From an uncultured Mucilaginibacter sp. (lineage in GTDB: Bacteria > Bacteroidota > Bacteroidia > Sphingobacteriales > Sphingobacteriaceae), in assembly GCA_946479225.1 (NCBI GenBank), contig CAMLFI010000113.1, positions 1 to 7,507 of the forward strand: DNA of 7,507 nt. Direction: 5' to 3'. The translations under genes were made by a program, and so were the position numbers. Position 1 is the stretch's first letter; every line of letters starts with the position of its first letter. Positions 1 to 6,845 of the stretch are shown here, piece by piece. The notes below the pieces were generated by a model, which worked only from the letters and a program-made list of their open reading frames with translations, did not search any database and was not told the DNA's origin.

Positions 1-216
1 CTCGAGTATGCACTACAGACGCGTGCTCATCACCGCAAGCACCAACATTCAGACCGCCTGCAGCAGCTACAACAACAACGTCATCAGGAGCAGCAAATGC
101 AGCGCGAACAACAACGTCAGCAGCAACAAGCGGAGCGGCAGCAGCAGCAGCCGCAACAACAACAACAAGGAAATGGCGAGCAGCGTAACGGCGGGCGGCG
201 CGGTAACAGAAATTAG
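1..216 (+). CDS. Glutamine-rich protein, C-terminal fragment (5' end outside window)
   Basis: This frame is open from the first base of the window and ends at a TAG at 214-216, giving 71 residues with no start inside. The fragment is dominated by Gln with interspersed Arg, Glu, His and Leu, and ends in a Gly/Arg/Asn tail (GGRRGNRN). Reading frame 1 is chosen because the CAA/CAG alternation then falls at the third codon position and is synonymous; the +1-shifted frame (from the ATG at 8) would give Asn/Ser runs that look like a by-product of the CAR repeats. The composition suggests a disordered or coiled-coil, positively charged tail. The family cannot be told without the missing N-terminal part. 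The stop lies 18 bases before the terminator palindrome, as expected for a gene end. Confidence is good for the frame and low for any function. Confidence 0.6.
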   Translation, partial: LEYALQTRAHHRKHQHSDRLQQLQQQRHQEQQMQREQQRQQQQAERQQQQPQQQQQGNGEQRNGGRRGNRN

Positions 217-234
217 TGGTGAATGCTATTAAAA

Positions 235-264
235 CAAAAGCGCCCCGATATCGGGGCGCTTTTG
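235..264. terminator. Bidirectional intrinsic terminator (perfect 30-bp palindrome)
   Basis: The sequence is a perfect 30-base palindrome with half-site CAAAAGCGCCCCGAT and its centre between 249 and 250. The GC-rich core (GCGCCCCGAT/ATCGGGGCGC) is flanked by an A-run on the left and a T-run on the right, so either strand yields a GC-rich stem followed by U residues. It lies between the stop of the glutamine-rich gene (216) and the stop of the convergent amtB (292), so it can serve both. In RNA the innermost pairs must open to form a loop. Confidence 0.88.
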
Positions 265-291
265 TTGATTATGTTTAGATTGTGATTTGAA

Positions 292-1590
292 TTACAACTC
301 TTCGTCGTGCTGGCTAACGTCCAAACCTGCCAACTCTTCTTCAGGAGTTACACGCAGCGGGCTTATCAGGTCTGTTACTTTCAATAAAATAAATGAACCA
401 ATGAATGCGAATGCTGATACTGCTACTAAAGCAATAAGGTGTTTTACGAACAGAGCAGTTTCGCCGTAGAATAAACCTTCAGCACCTAAGCTGTTAACGC
501 TTTTCGTTGCGAAGATACCTGTCATTAACATACCAACCATACCGCCTACACCGTGGCAAGGGAATACGTCAAGCGTATCATCAATGTTGGTTTTGCTTCT
601 CCAGATAACTACCAGATTACTAACTACAGCAGCAACTATACCAACTATTAGTGAGCTTGATACAGTGATGAAACCAGCAGCAGGAGTAACAGCAACCAAA
701 CCAACTACAGCACCAATACAAGCGCCTACAGCTGATGGTTTTTTACCACGTAGCATATCAAAGAATATCCATGACATTGCAGCAGCAGCTGATGCAGTGG
801 TTGTAGTAGCTAAAGCGGTAGCAGCTAATTCGCCTGCACCTAATGCAGAACCTGCGTTGAAACCGAACCAGCCGAACCATAGTAAGCCTGTGCCCAATAT
901 TACGTAGCTGATACGTGCCGGTACATGAGCTTCGGCAACTTCGTTACGTTTTTTAAGATACAATGCTGATGCTAACGCAGCCCAACCTGCAGACATGTGT
1001 ACTACAGTACCACCTGCAAAGTCAAGTACGCCCATTTTAAAGAAGTAACCTTCTGGGTGCCATGTTGCGTGAGCAAGAGGAATGTAAATGATAACGATGA
1101 AAAGTGTGATGAAGATCAAATAAGAGTTAAAGCGGATACGCTCTGCAAATGCACCTGTAATTAACGCCGGTGTAATAACCGCGAATTTTAACTGGAACAT
1201 AGCGAACAGGACAACCGGAATAGTTCCCCATGCTACACCTAAAGTGTTTTGCATCATGAAGAATGATTTAGGGTTACCGATAAGACCTAAACCGCCTACG
1301 TCTTCGCCAAAAGCCATGCTGAAACCAAATACTACCCATATAATGGTAATAAGGCCCATACAAACAAAGCTCTGTAACATGGTAGAAATAACGTTTTTCT
1401 TTCTAACCATACCGCCGTAGAAGAACGCCAAACCAGGAGTCATTAATAATACAAGCGCTGTTGAGATCAATAGCCATGCAATGTCTGCTCCAACATAGGT
1501 GGTGGGCGCCGGTGCTGCAGAGTTACCCGGGTACATCAGTGCCAGGATAACGACAATTACAAGAATGCCAAAAGGTACGATTTTTTTCAT
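292..1590 (-). CDS. amtB: Ammonium transporter (Amt/MEP/Rh family)
   Basis: The 432-residue product is an inner-membrane ammonium channel that takes up NH4+/NH3 for nitrogen assimilation. A hydrophobic N-terminal segment (about residues 5-20, ending near NSAAPAP) looks like a signal peptide, then eleven transmembrane helices are expected. Family hallmarks are visible by comparison with E. coli AmtB: the twin pore histidines His198 (in DFAGGTVVHMSAG) and His346 (in DVFPCHGVGG), the structural Asp190, the Phe-gate region FQLKF with Phe136, Trp177 near the outer ammonium site, and WFGFNAGSA at 241-249. The cytoplasmic tail (LRVTPEEELAGLDVSQH) matches the PII-contacting tail of AmtB proteins. The start at 1590 is chosen because it begins the signal peptide; no clear Shine-Dalgarno sequence is present, only an AT-rich leader, as is common in Bacteroidota. 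No glnK/glnB is adjacent within the window, so a PII partner would be encoded elsewhere. No pore residue is missing. Confidence 0.97.
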   Translation of the reverse strand: MKKIVPFGILVIVVILALMYPGNSAAPAPTTYVGADIAWLLISTALVLLMTPGLAFFYGGMVRKKNVISTMLQSFVCMGLITIIWVVFGFSMAFGEDVGGLGLIGNPKSFFMMQNTLGVAWGTIPVVLFAMFQLKFAVITPALITGAFAERIRFNSYLIFITLFIVIIYIPLAHATWHPEGYFFKMGVLDFAGGTVVHMSAGWAALASALYLKKRNEVAEAHVPARISYVILGTGLLWFGWFGFNAGSALGAGELAATALATTTTASAAAAMSWIFFDMLRGKKPSAVGACIGAVVGLVAVTPAAGFITVSSSLIVGIVAAVVSNLVVIWRSKTNIDDTLDVFPCHGVGGMVGMLMTGIFATKSVNSLGAEGLFYGETALFVKHLIALVAVSAFAFIGSFILLKVTDLISPLRVTPEEELAGLDVSQHDEEL

Positions 1591-1685
1591 TTTTTAATTT
1601 GTTGATTAGGGTTGTTATATAATAAGTTCAATTTTTGGGGTTGCCCCCGATGTTATTCAATAGTTTATTTTTTTGGGCCTCACTT

Positions 1686-2036
1686 TCACCCGAATGAATG
1701 ATTGGGAAAAAGCAGCAGCCTTAAAAAACGGGCGCGCTCTCCGCTTAAACTTTTTCTGTTATATACTTTGTCCCGATGGAACACCGGCAAGGCAGCAACA
1801 TGGCTTACCGGTGCTCCTGAAAAATCGTCCTGCTCAGTTGCATTATCATCGGCCATATATAATGCCCTGCGGTATGCAACTGATAATAGCTCTCCATTTA
1901 CCTCTTCACTTTTAGTTATATGATCTGCCGGAGCATCTATATTGCCATCGCCTGCAAAAGAGCTGCTCACATTCCATAAACATGCGCGCATCAACACAAA
2001 AATCATATAAAATTGTTTGTATACCCTTATATGCAT
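1686..2036 (-). CDS. Hypothetical small, probably exported protein
   Basis: This 116-codon frame lies 95 bases upstream of amtB on the same strand. I do not recognise the family. The N-terminus has a short basic part (residues 1-7), a hydrophobic stretch around residues 9-21 interrupted by Arg17, and SSSFAG at about 25-30, which resembles a signal-peptidase site; this suggests export to the periplasm but the signal is weak. The mature part is acidic in its first half (SEEVNGE, ADDNATEQDD) and basic towards the end (HRDKVYNRK, ERARFLRLLL). Codon choice (GAT, GCA, AAT, GAA) resembles the neighbouring genes, and base composition changes abruptly to AT-rich beyond its start. An alternative start is Met11 (2004-2006). 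No good ribosome-binding site is seen at either start. Two shorter opposing frames overlap it and look less protein-like. It could still be a chance frame. Confidence 0.45.
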   Translation of the reverse strand: MHIRVYKQFYMIFVLMRACLWNVSSSFAGDGNIDAPADHITKSEEVNGELLSVAYRRALYMADDNATEQDDFSGAPVSHVAALPVFHRDKVYNRKSLSGERARFLRLLLFPNHSFG

Positions 2037-2237
2037 GTCTAAAATTAGTATTTTTTTATTAAATAGATAATAAAAATGAAATTTTTTATGAAAAAATTAT
2101 AAAAAAAGTGAAAATTGATAAAATTTAAGTTCAAATTGGTTGGATTTTATATATGAAATTAAAATATACAGAAAAGGTAAAAGTATTTGGCCATTATATC
2201 AAGTAAATTATAGAAACACAGCTAAAAATATGCTTGC
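2037..2237. other. AT-rich intergenic region without a recognised gene
   Basis: This stretch between the 116-codon gene and the lspA terminator is dominated by A- and T-runs, with a sharp drop in GC relative to both neighbours. I found no credible coding frame and no clear TAnnTTTG box pointing towards the 116-codon gene, although a promoter for that gene (and perhaps for amtB) would be expected here. A small AT-only inverted repeat at 2080-2098 (8-bp arms) is probably a chance product of the composition. Confidence 0.6.
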
Positions 2238-2276
2238 AAACAGAAAAAGCCCCGAAATGCGGGGCTTTTTCTGTTT
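2238..2276. terminator. Intrinsic terminator after lspA (17-bp perfect stem)
   Basis: Perfect arms AAACAGAAAAAGCCCCG (2238-2254) and its complement (2260-2276) enclose a 5-base loop, AAATG. The GCCCCG/CGGGGC core flanked by A5 and T5 runs gives a GC stem plus U-tract in both directions. It begins 18 bases past the lspA stop on the minus strand, so it most likely ends the ileS operon transcript. Confidence 0.9.
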
Positions 2277-2293
2277 ATTGTATAATGTGGAGT

Positions 2294-2899
2294 TTATTCT
2301 TCTACCATTTCGCTGTGAGGCGCAACTTCTTCGGGCGCTTCCTGCTTAAAATAGTGTTTTTGGAAAATAAGGATCAAAATAACGCCTACAGATATAGAGG
2401 CATCGGCTAAATTGAAAACCGGACGGAAGAAAATAAACTCCTCGCCGCCCCAAAGCGGTACCCACGAAGGGAAGTTGCCACTTATTAACGGGAAATAGAA
2501 CATATCTACCACCCGGCCGTGGAAAACAGGGGCGTATTTATAAATAATGCCATAAAAAGTGGAGTCGATTATATTACCCATAGCGCCGGCAAATATCAGC
2601 GCAACGTTCATTATCAATCCGCGGTGGTATTTATGTTTAATAAGATACACCATACCGTATCCTATACCAATAACAGCAACTATGCGAAACAATGTAAGAG
2701 CAAGTTTACCCCACTCAAAGCCCAATTCCATGCCAAAGGCCATTCCATTGTTCTCAGTAAAGTGAAGCATGCCCCGCTCTCCCAAAAACTTTATCTCCTC
2801 GCCTTGGTACATGTTGCCCTTTACCCATGTTTTAATAAGCTGATCGGCAATGATAATTAAAGTAGCAGCAATAAAGGGTTTAGTGTATGCAGCCTTCAT
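2294..2899 (-). CDS. lspA: Lipoprotein signal peptidase (signal peptidase II)
   Basis: LspA is an inner-membrane aspartyl protease that cleaves the signal peptide of diacylglyceryl-modified prolipoproteins just before the lipidated cysteine. The 201-residue product shows the A8 peptidase blocks: IIIADQLIK near residues 15-23, FTENNGMAFG at about 47-56, GNIID at 108-112, GRVVDMFYF at 128-136 and FNLADASISVG at 162-172. By comparison with known LspA structures the catalytic pair is Asp132 and Asp166. Four hydrophobic segments are apparent (about 8-26, 66-87, 95-112, 166-181). It is longer than the usual 160-170 residues because the stretch between the two catalytic Asp residues is enlarged (about 137-161, aromatic and Gly/Trp rich) and a charged tail follows the last helix. 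Its ATG directly follows the stop of the DksA-like gene, and ileS lies two genes upstream. It is the last gene before the terminator at 2238-2276. Confidence 0.96.
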   Translation of the reverse strand: MKAAYTKPFIAATLIIIADQLIKTWVKGNMYQGEEIKFLGERGMLHFTENNGMAFGMELGFEWGKLALTLFRIVAVIGIGYGMVYLIKHKYHRGLIMNVALIFAGAMGNIIDSTFYGIIYKYAPVFHGRVVDMFYFPLISGNFPSWVPLWGGEEFIFFRPVFNLADASISVGVILILIFQKHYFKQEAPEEVAPHSEMVEE

Positions 2900-3283
2900 T
2901 TATTGCTTTAATTTAGCTTCCATAGTTAAGGTAGTGTGCGGCACAGCGCGTAGGCGCTCTTTAGGTATTAGTTTGCCTGTTTCGCGGCAAATACCGTAAG
3001 TTTTATTTTCAATACGTACTAAAGCAGCCTCTAACTGGTCAATAAACTTTTTCTGACGTGCAGCCAGTTGATTGATCTGCTCTTTCTCTAAAGTAGCCGA
3101 TCCATCCTCTAATGTTTTGTAAGTGCCCGCAGTATCATCAGTACCGTTAGCGTTTGGCGAGCTTAATGATGTAGCCAACGCGTTTAGTTCTTCTTTTGCA
3201 CTTGCTAATTTATCCAGCAGCAGATCTTTAAACTCTTTCAGTTCGGTGTCGCTATATCTGGTTTTTTCAGTTTCTGGTTTCAT
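2900..3283 (-). CDS. TraR/DksA-family protein lacking most zinc-finger cysteines
   Basis: The 127-residue product has the DksA-like plan: a long helical, charged N-terminal part (about 12-40), a loop rich in Asn, Gly, Asp and Thr (about 42-62), a second helix (about 64-93), and a C-terminal block beginning YGICRETGKLIPKERLRA (97-114), which aligns with the E. coli DksA zinc-finger start YGYCESCG. Family members bind the RNA polymerase secondary channel, often together with ppGpp, to adjust transcription. Only one of the four expected cysteines remains (Cys99); the other positions appear to be Thr102, Thr120 and Ala123, so classical zinc binding is unlikely. Similar cysteine-poor versions are, to my knowledge, common in Bacteroidota. 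The TAA of ileS is directly followed by this ATG, and this gene's TAA is directly followed by the ATG of lspA, so coupled translation is likely. The family is well supported; the polymerase-binding role is inference. Confidence 0.9.
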   Translation of the reverse strand: MKPETEKTRYSDTELKEFKDLLLDKLASAKEELNALATSLSSPNANGTDDTAGTYKTLEDGSATLEKEQINQLAARQKKFIDQLEAALVRIENKTYGICRETGKLIPKERLRAVPHTTLTMEAKLKQ

Positions 3284-6200
3284 TTATATTTTATTTATGG
3301 CGATAATTATTTCATTTCCGTCTATCTCGGTCTTTTCCCCGTCAGATAATTGATTGTCAAGCAGTACGGTATCAGCTAAAATTTCGGCGCAAATATATGA
3401 CAAATTATTTTGCACAGACTGCCAAATATCTTGCGGACCGTTTACCTGCACATTTATCCTGTCGGTAACTTCAAATCCTTTGGCTTTGCGTAAGTTTTGC
3501 ACGCGGTTTACAAACTCGCGCGATATTCCCTCCTCCTTCAAATCGTTGGTTAGGGTAACATCTAAAGCTACAGTTAGTTTTCCTAAACTTGCAACCTGCC
3601 AGCCCGGGACGTCTTCGGCTATTATTTCAACGTCTTCAAGGAGTATTGAGTATTTAGTATCAGGTAGCAAGATTTGACCATCTGCTTCTAACTTACCTAT
3701 CTCATCCTGGCCAAATTCATTTATAGCAGCGGCAACGGCTTTCATATCCTTACCCACCTTAGCGCCTAAGGCTTTAAAGTTAGGTTTTATTTTTTTGGTG
3801 ATGATGCCGGCCGTATCGGTTATATATTCTATATCCTTAATATTGGTTTCAGACAGGATCAGCTCTTTTACCTGCTCTACCTGCTGCTTAAAGTTTTTAT
3901 CCAATATAGGTAGCAAGATCTTGCTGAGTGGCTGACGGACGTTGATGCTTACCTTTTTACGCAGCGACAGCACCAACGACGATATATCCTGCGCCATTTG
4001 CATGCGTTCTTCTAAACCGGCGTTCACCAGCTCAGCTTTATATGCAGGGAAGTTGGCTAGGTGTACCGATTCAAATTGTTCTTTACCGGTTACCGCGTTC
4101 AAGTCAGTATACAAACGCTCAGCAAAGAACGGAGCCACCGGCGACATCAATTTGCTTATGGTAACTAAACAGATGTACAACGTTTGATAGGCTGATAGCT
4201 TATCCGCAGAATCATCCGATTTCCAGAAACGGCGACGGCTCAGCCTTACGTACCAGTTGCTTAAATGCGCGTCAACAAAATCCTGTATGGCGCGGGTGGC
4301 TTTGGTAGGCTCAAAATCGGCATAAAAACCATCAACCTCTTTGGTTAAGGTATTTAATAAGGATATGATCCATTGATCAATTTCCGGACGTTGCGATAAC
4401 TCAACTTCTGCCTCGGCATAGTTAAACTTATCTATATTAGCATACAGCGCGAAAAAGTTATACGTATTATATAAGGTACCGAAAAACTTGCGGCGCACCT
4501 CGTCAATACCATCAGTATTAAACTTCAGGTTATCCCATGGCGATGCATTGCTGATCATGTACCAGCGGGCGGCATCGGCACCGTATTGCTCAATGGTTTC
4601 AAAAGGATCGGCAGCGTTACCTAAACGTTTAGACATTTTGTTGCCGTTCTTATCCAACACCAAACCGTTAGAGATCACGTTTTTAAACGCGATCCCTTTG
4701 TTCCCTATTTCGGCATTAATGGCTTTTACTTCATCACTGGCCTCGCTTAGCATAACTGCTATGGCATGCAGGGTAAAGAACCAGCCGCGGGTTTGGTCGA
4801 CACCTTCGGCTATGAAATCTGCCGGGTAGGCATTTTTAAATTTATCCTTATTTTCAAACGGGAAGTGCCATTGCGCGTAAGGCATGGCCCCACTGTCAAA
4901 CCAAACGTCTATCAGATCGGGCTCGCGGAACATCTTGTTGCCGTTTGCCGAAACCAGGATTATGTTATCTACATAGGGTCTGTGCAGATCACTCAAATCA
5001 AAATCAGCAGGCATAAAACCAGCTGCTGCCGATTTAGCTATCTCTGCTTTCAGGTCCTCAACAGAACCTATACATTTTTCTTCGCTACCCTCTTCTTCGC
5101 GCCAGATAGGTAAAGGTGTACCCCAATAACGTGACCGCGATAGGTTCCAATCCACCAGATTCTCCAGCCAGTTACCAAAGCGGCCGGTGCCGGTAGACTC
5201 CGGTTTCCAGTTGATGGTTTTATTCAGCTCCACCATTTTGTCTTTTAAAACAGTAGTGCGAATAAACCAGCTATCCAGCGGGTAATATAATATAGGCTCA
5301 TCCGTGCGCCACGAGTGCGGGTAGCTGTGTTCGTATTTCTTTACGTCGAAGGCTTTGTTCTCGGTCTTTAGTTTGATCGAGATCAGCACATCTGTAGGTT
5401 TAAAACCTTCGGCAGCGCGCTCTTCGGTGCTGTAGTATTCTTCTTTTACATAAAAGCCGGGGAAATCGCTCACCTCGTCAACAAACTTACCTTGCTTGTT
5501 AACCAGTGGCACATCTTTACCCAGTTCGTCTTTAACCATAACGGCAGGCACACCTGCTTCGCGGGCCACCCTAAAGTCATCCGCGCCAAAAGTTGGGGCA
5601 ATGTGTACTATACCTGTACCGTCAGCAGTGGTAACAAAATCTCCGGCTATAACGCGGAAACCATTTTGTTCCAGATCTGCATTGGTGACATATGGCAGCA
5701 ATTGCTCATAGTGGATACCCACAAGATCAGCCCCTTTATGGGTTGATTTTACTGCCCAGGGGATAAGTTTATCACCGCCTTTATAATCTTCAAACGAAGC
5801 GTTCTCGCCCTCTGCTTTAAAATACTTAGCCACAAGGTCCTGCGCCAAAACAACCGTTATTGGCTCAAAGGTGTATTGATTAAACGTAGCTATTTTAGCG
5901 TAGGTAATTTTCTCGCCAACAGCTAAAGCACTGTTGGATGGCAAGGTCCAAGGGGTAGTGGTCCATGCTAAAATATGTACATCACCGGTTATTCCATCAA
6001 ACAAAAACTTCGAATCGCCATCCCGCTTAACTTTAAACTGCGCGGTAATGGTAGTATCCTTCACCATTTTGTAGGTGCCGGGCTGGTTCAGTTCGTGCGA
6101 GCTTAGTCCGGTGCCCGATTTTGGCGAATAAGGCTGTATGGTATATCCTTTGTAAAGCAGGTCTTTATTATACAACTGCTTTAGTATCCACCAAAGACTT

Positions 6201-6667
6201 TCTATGTAGTCGTTTTTGTAGGTGATGTACGGATCGGCGAGGTCAACCCAGTAACCCATTTTTTCGGTCAGGTTGTTCCAAACATCTGTATAGCGCATTA
6301 CCTCCTTGCGGCAGGCATCGTTATATTCCTGTACGCTTATTTTTTTACCGATGTCTTCTTTGGTAATTCCCAACGATTTTTCAACCGCCAGCTCAATAGG
6401 CAAGCCGTGGGTGTCCCATCCGCCTTTACGCTCAACGCGGTAGCCTTTTAAGGTTTTGTATCTACAGAAAATGTCTTTTATAGCACGCGCCATTACGTGG
6501 TGAATGCCGGGCATTCCATTTGCCGAAGGCGGGCCCTCGTAAAAAGTGTATGGGTTACCGGCAGGGCGACTGTCGATACTTTTTTGGAAGATATTATTCT
6601 TCTGCCAAAAGTCGAGCACGTCTTTTCCGGTCTGCGATAAATTTAACTGCTTGTATTCCTTGTACAT
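3284..6667 (-). CDS. ileS: Isoleucyl-tRNA synthetase, class IleRS2 (GXHH type)
   Basis: This cytoplasmic class I synthetase (1127 residues) charges tRNA-Ile and edits mischarged valine. In order: N-terminal Rossmann block with the signature PSANGMPGIHH (47-57), in which HIGH is replaced by GIHH; the CP1 editing domain with WTTTPWTLPSN (235-245) and the GTGIVHIAP...DDF block (350-365); WNLSRSRYWGTPLPIW (507-522); the KMSKR loop at 677-681; the anticodon-binding helical domain (about 760-920); and a C-terminal extension (about 930-1127). No C-terminal Cys4 zinc module of the bacterial IleRS1 type is visible, so this is the eukaryote-like IleRS2 form usual in Bacteroidota. The frame stays open to an ATG at 6853, but 6667 is preferred: the protein family begins near MYKEYKQL, a GAGG lies 11 bases upstream (6679-6682), a -7 promoter box sits at 6698-6705, and the extra codons run through a perfect hairpin repeat. 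It leads the operon ileS-dksA-like-lspA. Confidence 0.96.
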   Translation of the reverse strand: MYKEYKQLNLSQTGKDVLDFWQKNNIFQKSIDSRPAGNPYTFYEGPPSANGMPGIHHVMARAIKDIFCRYKTLKGYRVERKGGWDTHGLPIELAVEKSLGITKEDIGKKISVQEYNDACRKEVMRYTDVWNNLTEKMGYWVDLADPYITYKNDYIESLWWILKQLYNKDLLYKGYTIQPYSPKSGTGLSSHELNQPGTYKMVKDTTITAQFKVKRDGDSKFLFDGITGDVHILAWTTTPWTLPSNSALAVGEKITYAKIATFNQYTFEPITVVLAQDLVAKYFKAEGENASFEDYKGGDKLIPWAVKSTHKGADLVGIHYEQLLPYVTNADLEQNGFRVIAGDFVTTADGTGIVHIAPTFGADDFRVAREAGVPAVMVKDELGKDVPLVNKQGKFVDEVSDFPGFYVKEEYYSTEERAAEGFKPTDVLISIKLKTENKAFDVKKYEHSYPHSWRTDEPILYYPLDSWFIRTTVLKDKMVELNKTINWKPESTGTGRFGNWLENLVDWNLSRSRYWGTPLPIWREEEGSEEKCIGSVEDLKAEIAKSAAAGFMPADFDLSDLHRPYVDNIILVSANGNKMFREPDLIDVWFDSGAMPYAQWHFPFENKDKFKNAYPADFIAEGVDQTRGWFFTLHAIAVMLSEASDEVKAINAEIGNKGIAFKNVISNGLVLDKNGNKMSKRLGNAADPFETIEQYGADAARWYMISNASPWDNLKFNTDGIDEVRRKFFGTLYNTYNFFALYANIDKFNYAEAEVELSQRPEIDQWIISLLNTLTKEVDGFYADFEPTKATRAIQDFVDAHLSNWYVRLSRRRFWKSDDSADKLSAYQTLYICLVTISKLMSPVAPFFAERLYTDLNAVTGKEQFESVHLANFPAYKAELVNAGLEERMQMAQDISSLVLSLRKKVSINVRQPLSKILLPILDKNFKQQVEQVKELILSETNIKDIEYITDTAGIITKKIKPNFKALGAKVGKDMKAVAAAINEFGQDEIGKLEADGQILLPDTKYSILLEDVEIIAEDVPGWQVASLGKLTVALDVTLTNDLKEEGISREFVNRVQNLRKAKGFEVTDRINVQVNGPQDIWQSVQNNLSYICAEILADTVLLDNQLSDGEKTEIDGNEIIIAINKI

Positions 6668-6697
6668 CAAAATAGCTACCTCAATTTTTAGAGGTTG

Positions 6698-6705
6698 CAA
6701 AAATA
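6698..6705 (-). promoter_or_regulatory. Probable Bacteroidota-type -7 box for the ileS operon
   Basis: Read on the minus strand this is TATTTTTG, a full match to the Bacteroidota -7 consensus TAnnTTTG. It would place transcription start near 6690-6694 and give a leader of about 25 bases that includes the GAGG at 6679-6682 and the ATG at 6665-6667. No convincing -33 TTTG element is seen about 19 bases upstream, so the call rests on the -7 match and the position. Confidence 0.5.
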
Positions 6706-6787
6706 GGCAATTTGATGTTAAAAATGTTAAGGAACTGTAATGAAATAAGGATGGTTTTTTAATTTCCACTGCTTTTTCCATAGCGAC

Positions 6788-6824
6788 GTTCATAGCGATG
6801 GGTTTCAAACCCATCGCTATGAAC
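6788..6824. repeat. Perfect inverted repeat (18-bp arms, 1-base centre)
   Basis: The left arm GTTCATAGCGATGGGTTT (6788-6805) and its exact complement (6807-6824) flank a single C at 6806. There is no T-tract after either arm, so it is not a typical terminator. It lies upstream of the ileS -7 box and inside the spurious N-terminal extension of the ileS frame, where it encodes the pseudo-repetitive FIAMGLKPIAMN. It looks like a dispersed palindromic intergenic repeat; whether it has other copies in the genome cannot be seen here. Confidence 0.8.
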
Positions 6825-6845
6825 CCAAAACTATCGCATGGCGAT

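Noticed and set aside
1..6. CTCGAG at the very first bases, an XhoI recognition site, as a sign of a cloning boundary
   Set aside because: A six-base match at a window edge is weak evidence; the adjoining coding frame continues normally and nothing vector-like is visible.
8..232. Forward frame of 74 codons starting at an ATG, rich in Asn and Ser
   Set aside because: It is the +1 shift of the Gln-rich frame; the Asn/Ser runs follow from CAA/CAG repeats, and base variation sits at the third position of frame 1 instead.
584..907. Forward frame of 107 codons opposite amtB
   Set aside because: It lies wholly within the well-supported amtB and its Thr/Ala/Pro-rich sequence is an antisense shadow of the Ala/Gly/Val-rich membrane protein.
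1635..1648. Short GGGG-TTG-CCCC hairpin in the amtB leader
   Set aside because: The stem has four pairs with a three-base loop and no T-tract on the minus strand; too little to call a terminator or riboswitch.
1673..1923. Two overlapping forward frames (80 and 73 codons) opposite the 116-codon gene
   Set aside because: Neither has a recognisable motif, signal peptide or ribosome-binding site; composition looks incidental compared with the minus-strand frame.
2080..2098. Small inverted repeat (8-bp arms AATTTTTT/AAAAAATT)
   Set aside because: It is made only of A and T in a region that is almost all A/T, so it is expected by chance and would be thermally weak.
2140..2349. Forward 69-codon frame running across the lspA terminator
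   Set aside because: It passes through the terminator stem and into the lspA 3' end, with lysine/isoleucine-rich sequence expected from AT-rich noncoding DNA.
4766..5113. Forward frames opposite ileS (this one and several others from 3354 to 6740)
   Set aside because: All lie inside the strongly supported ileS reading frame, lack family motifs, and are antisense shadows.
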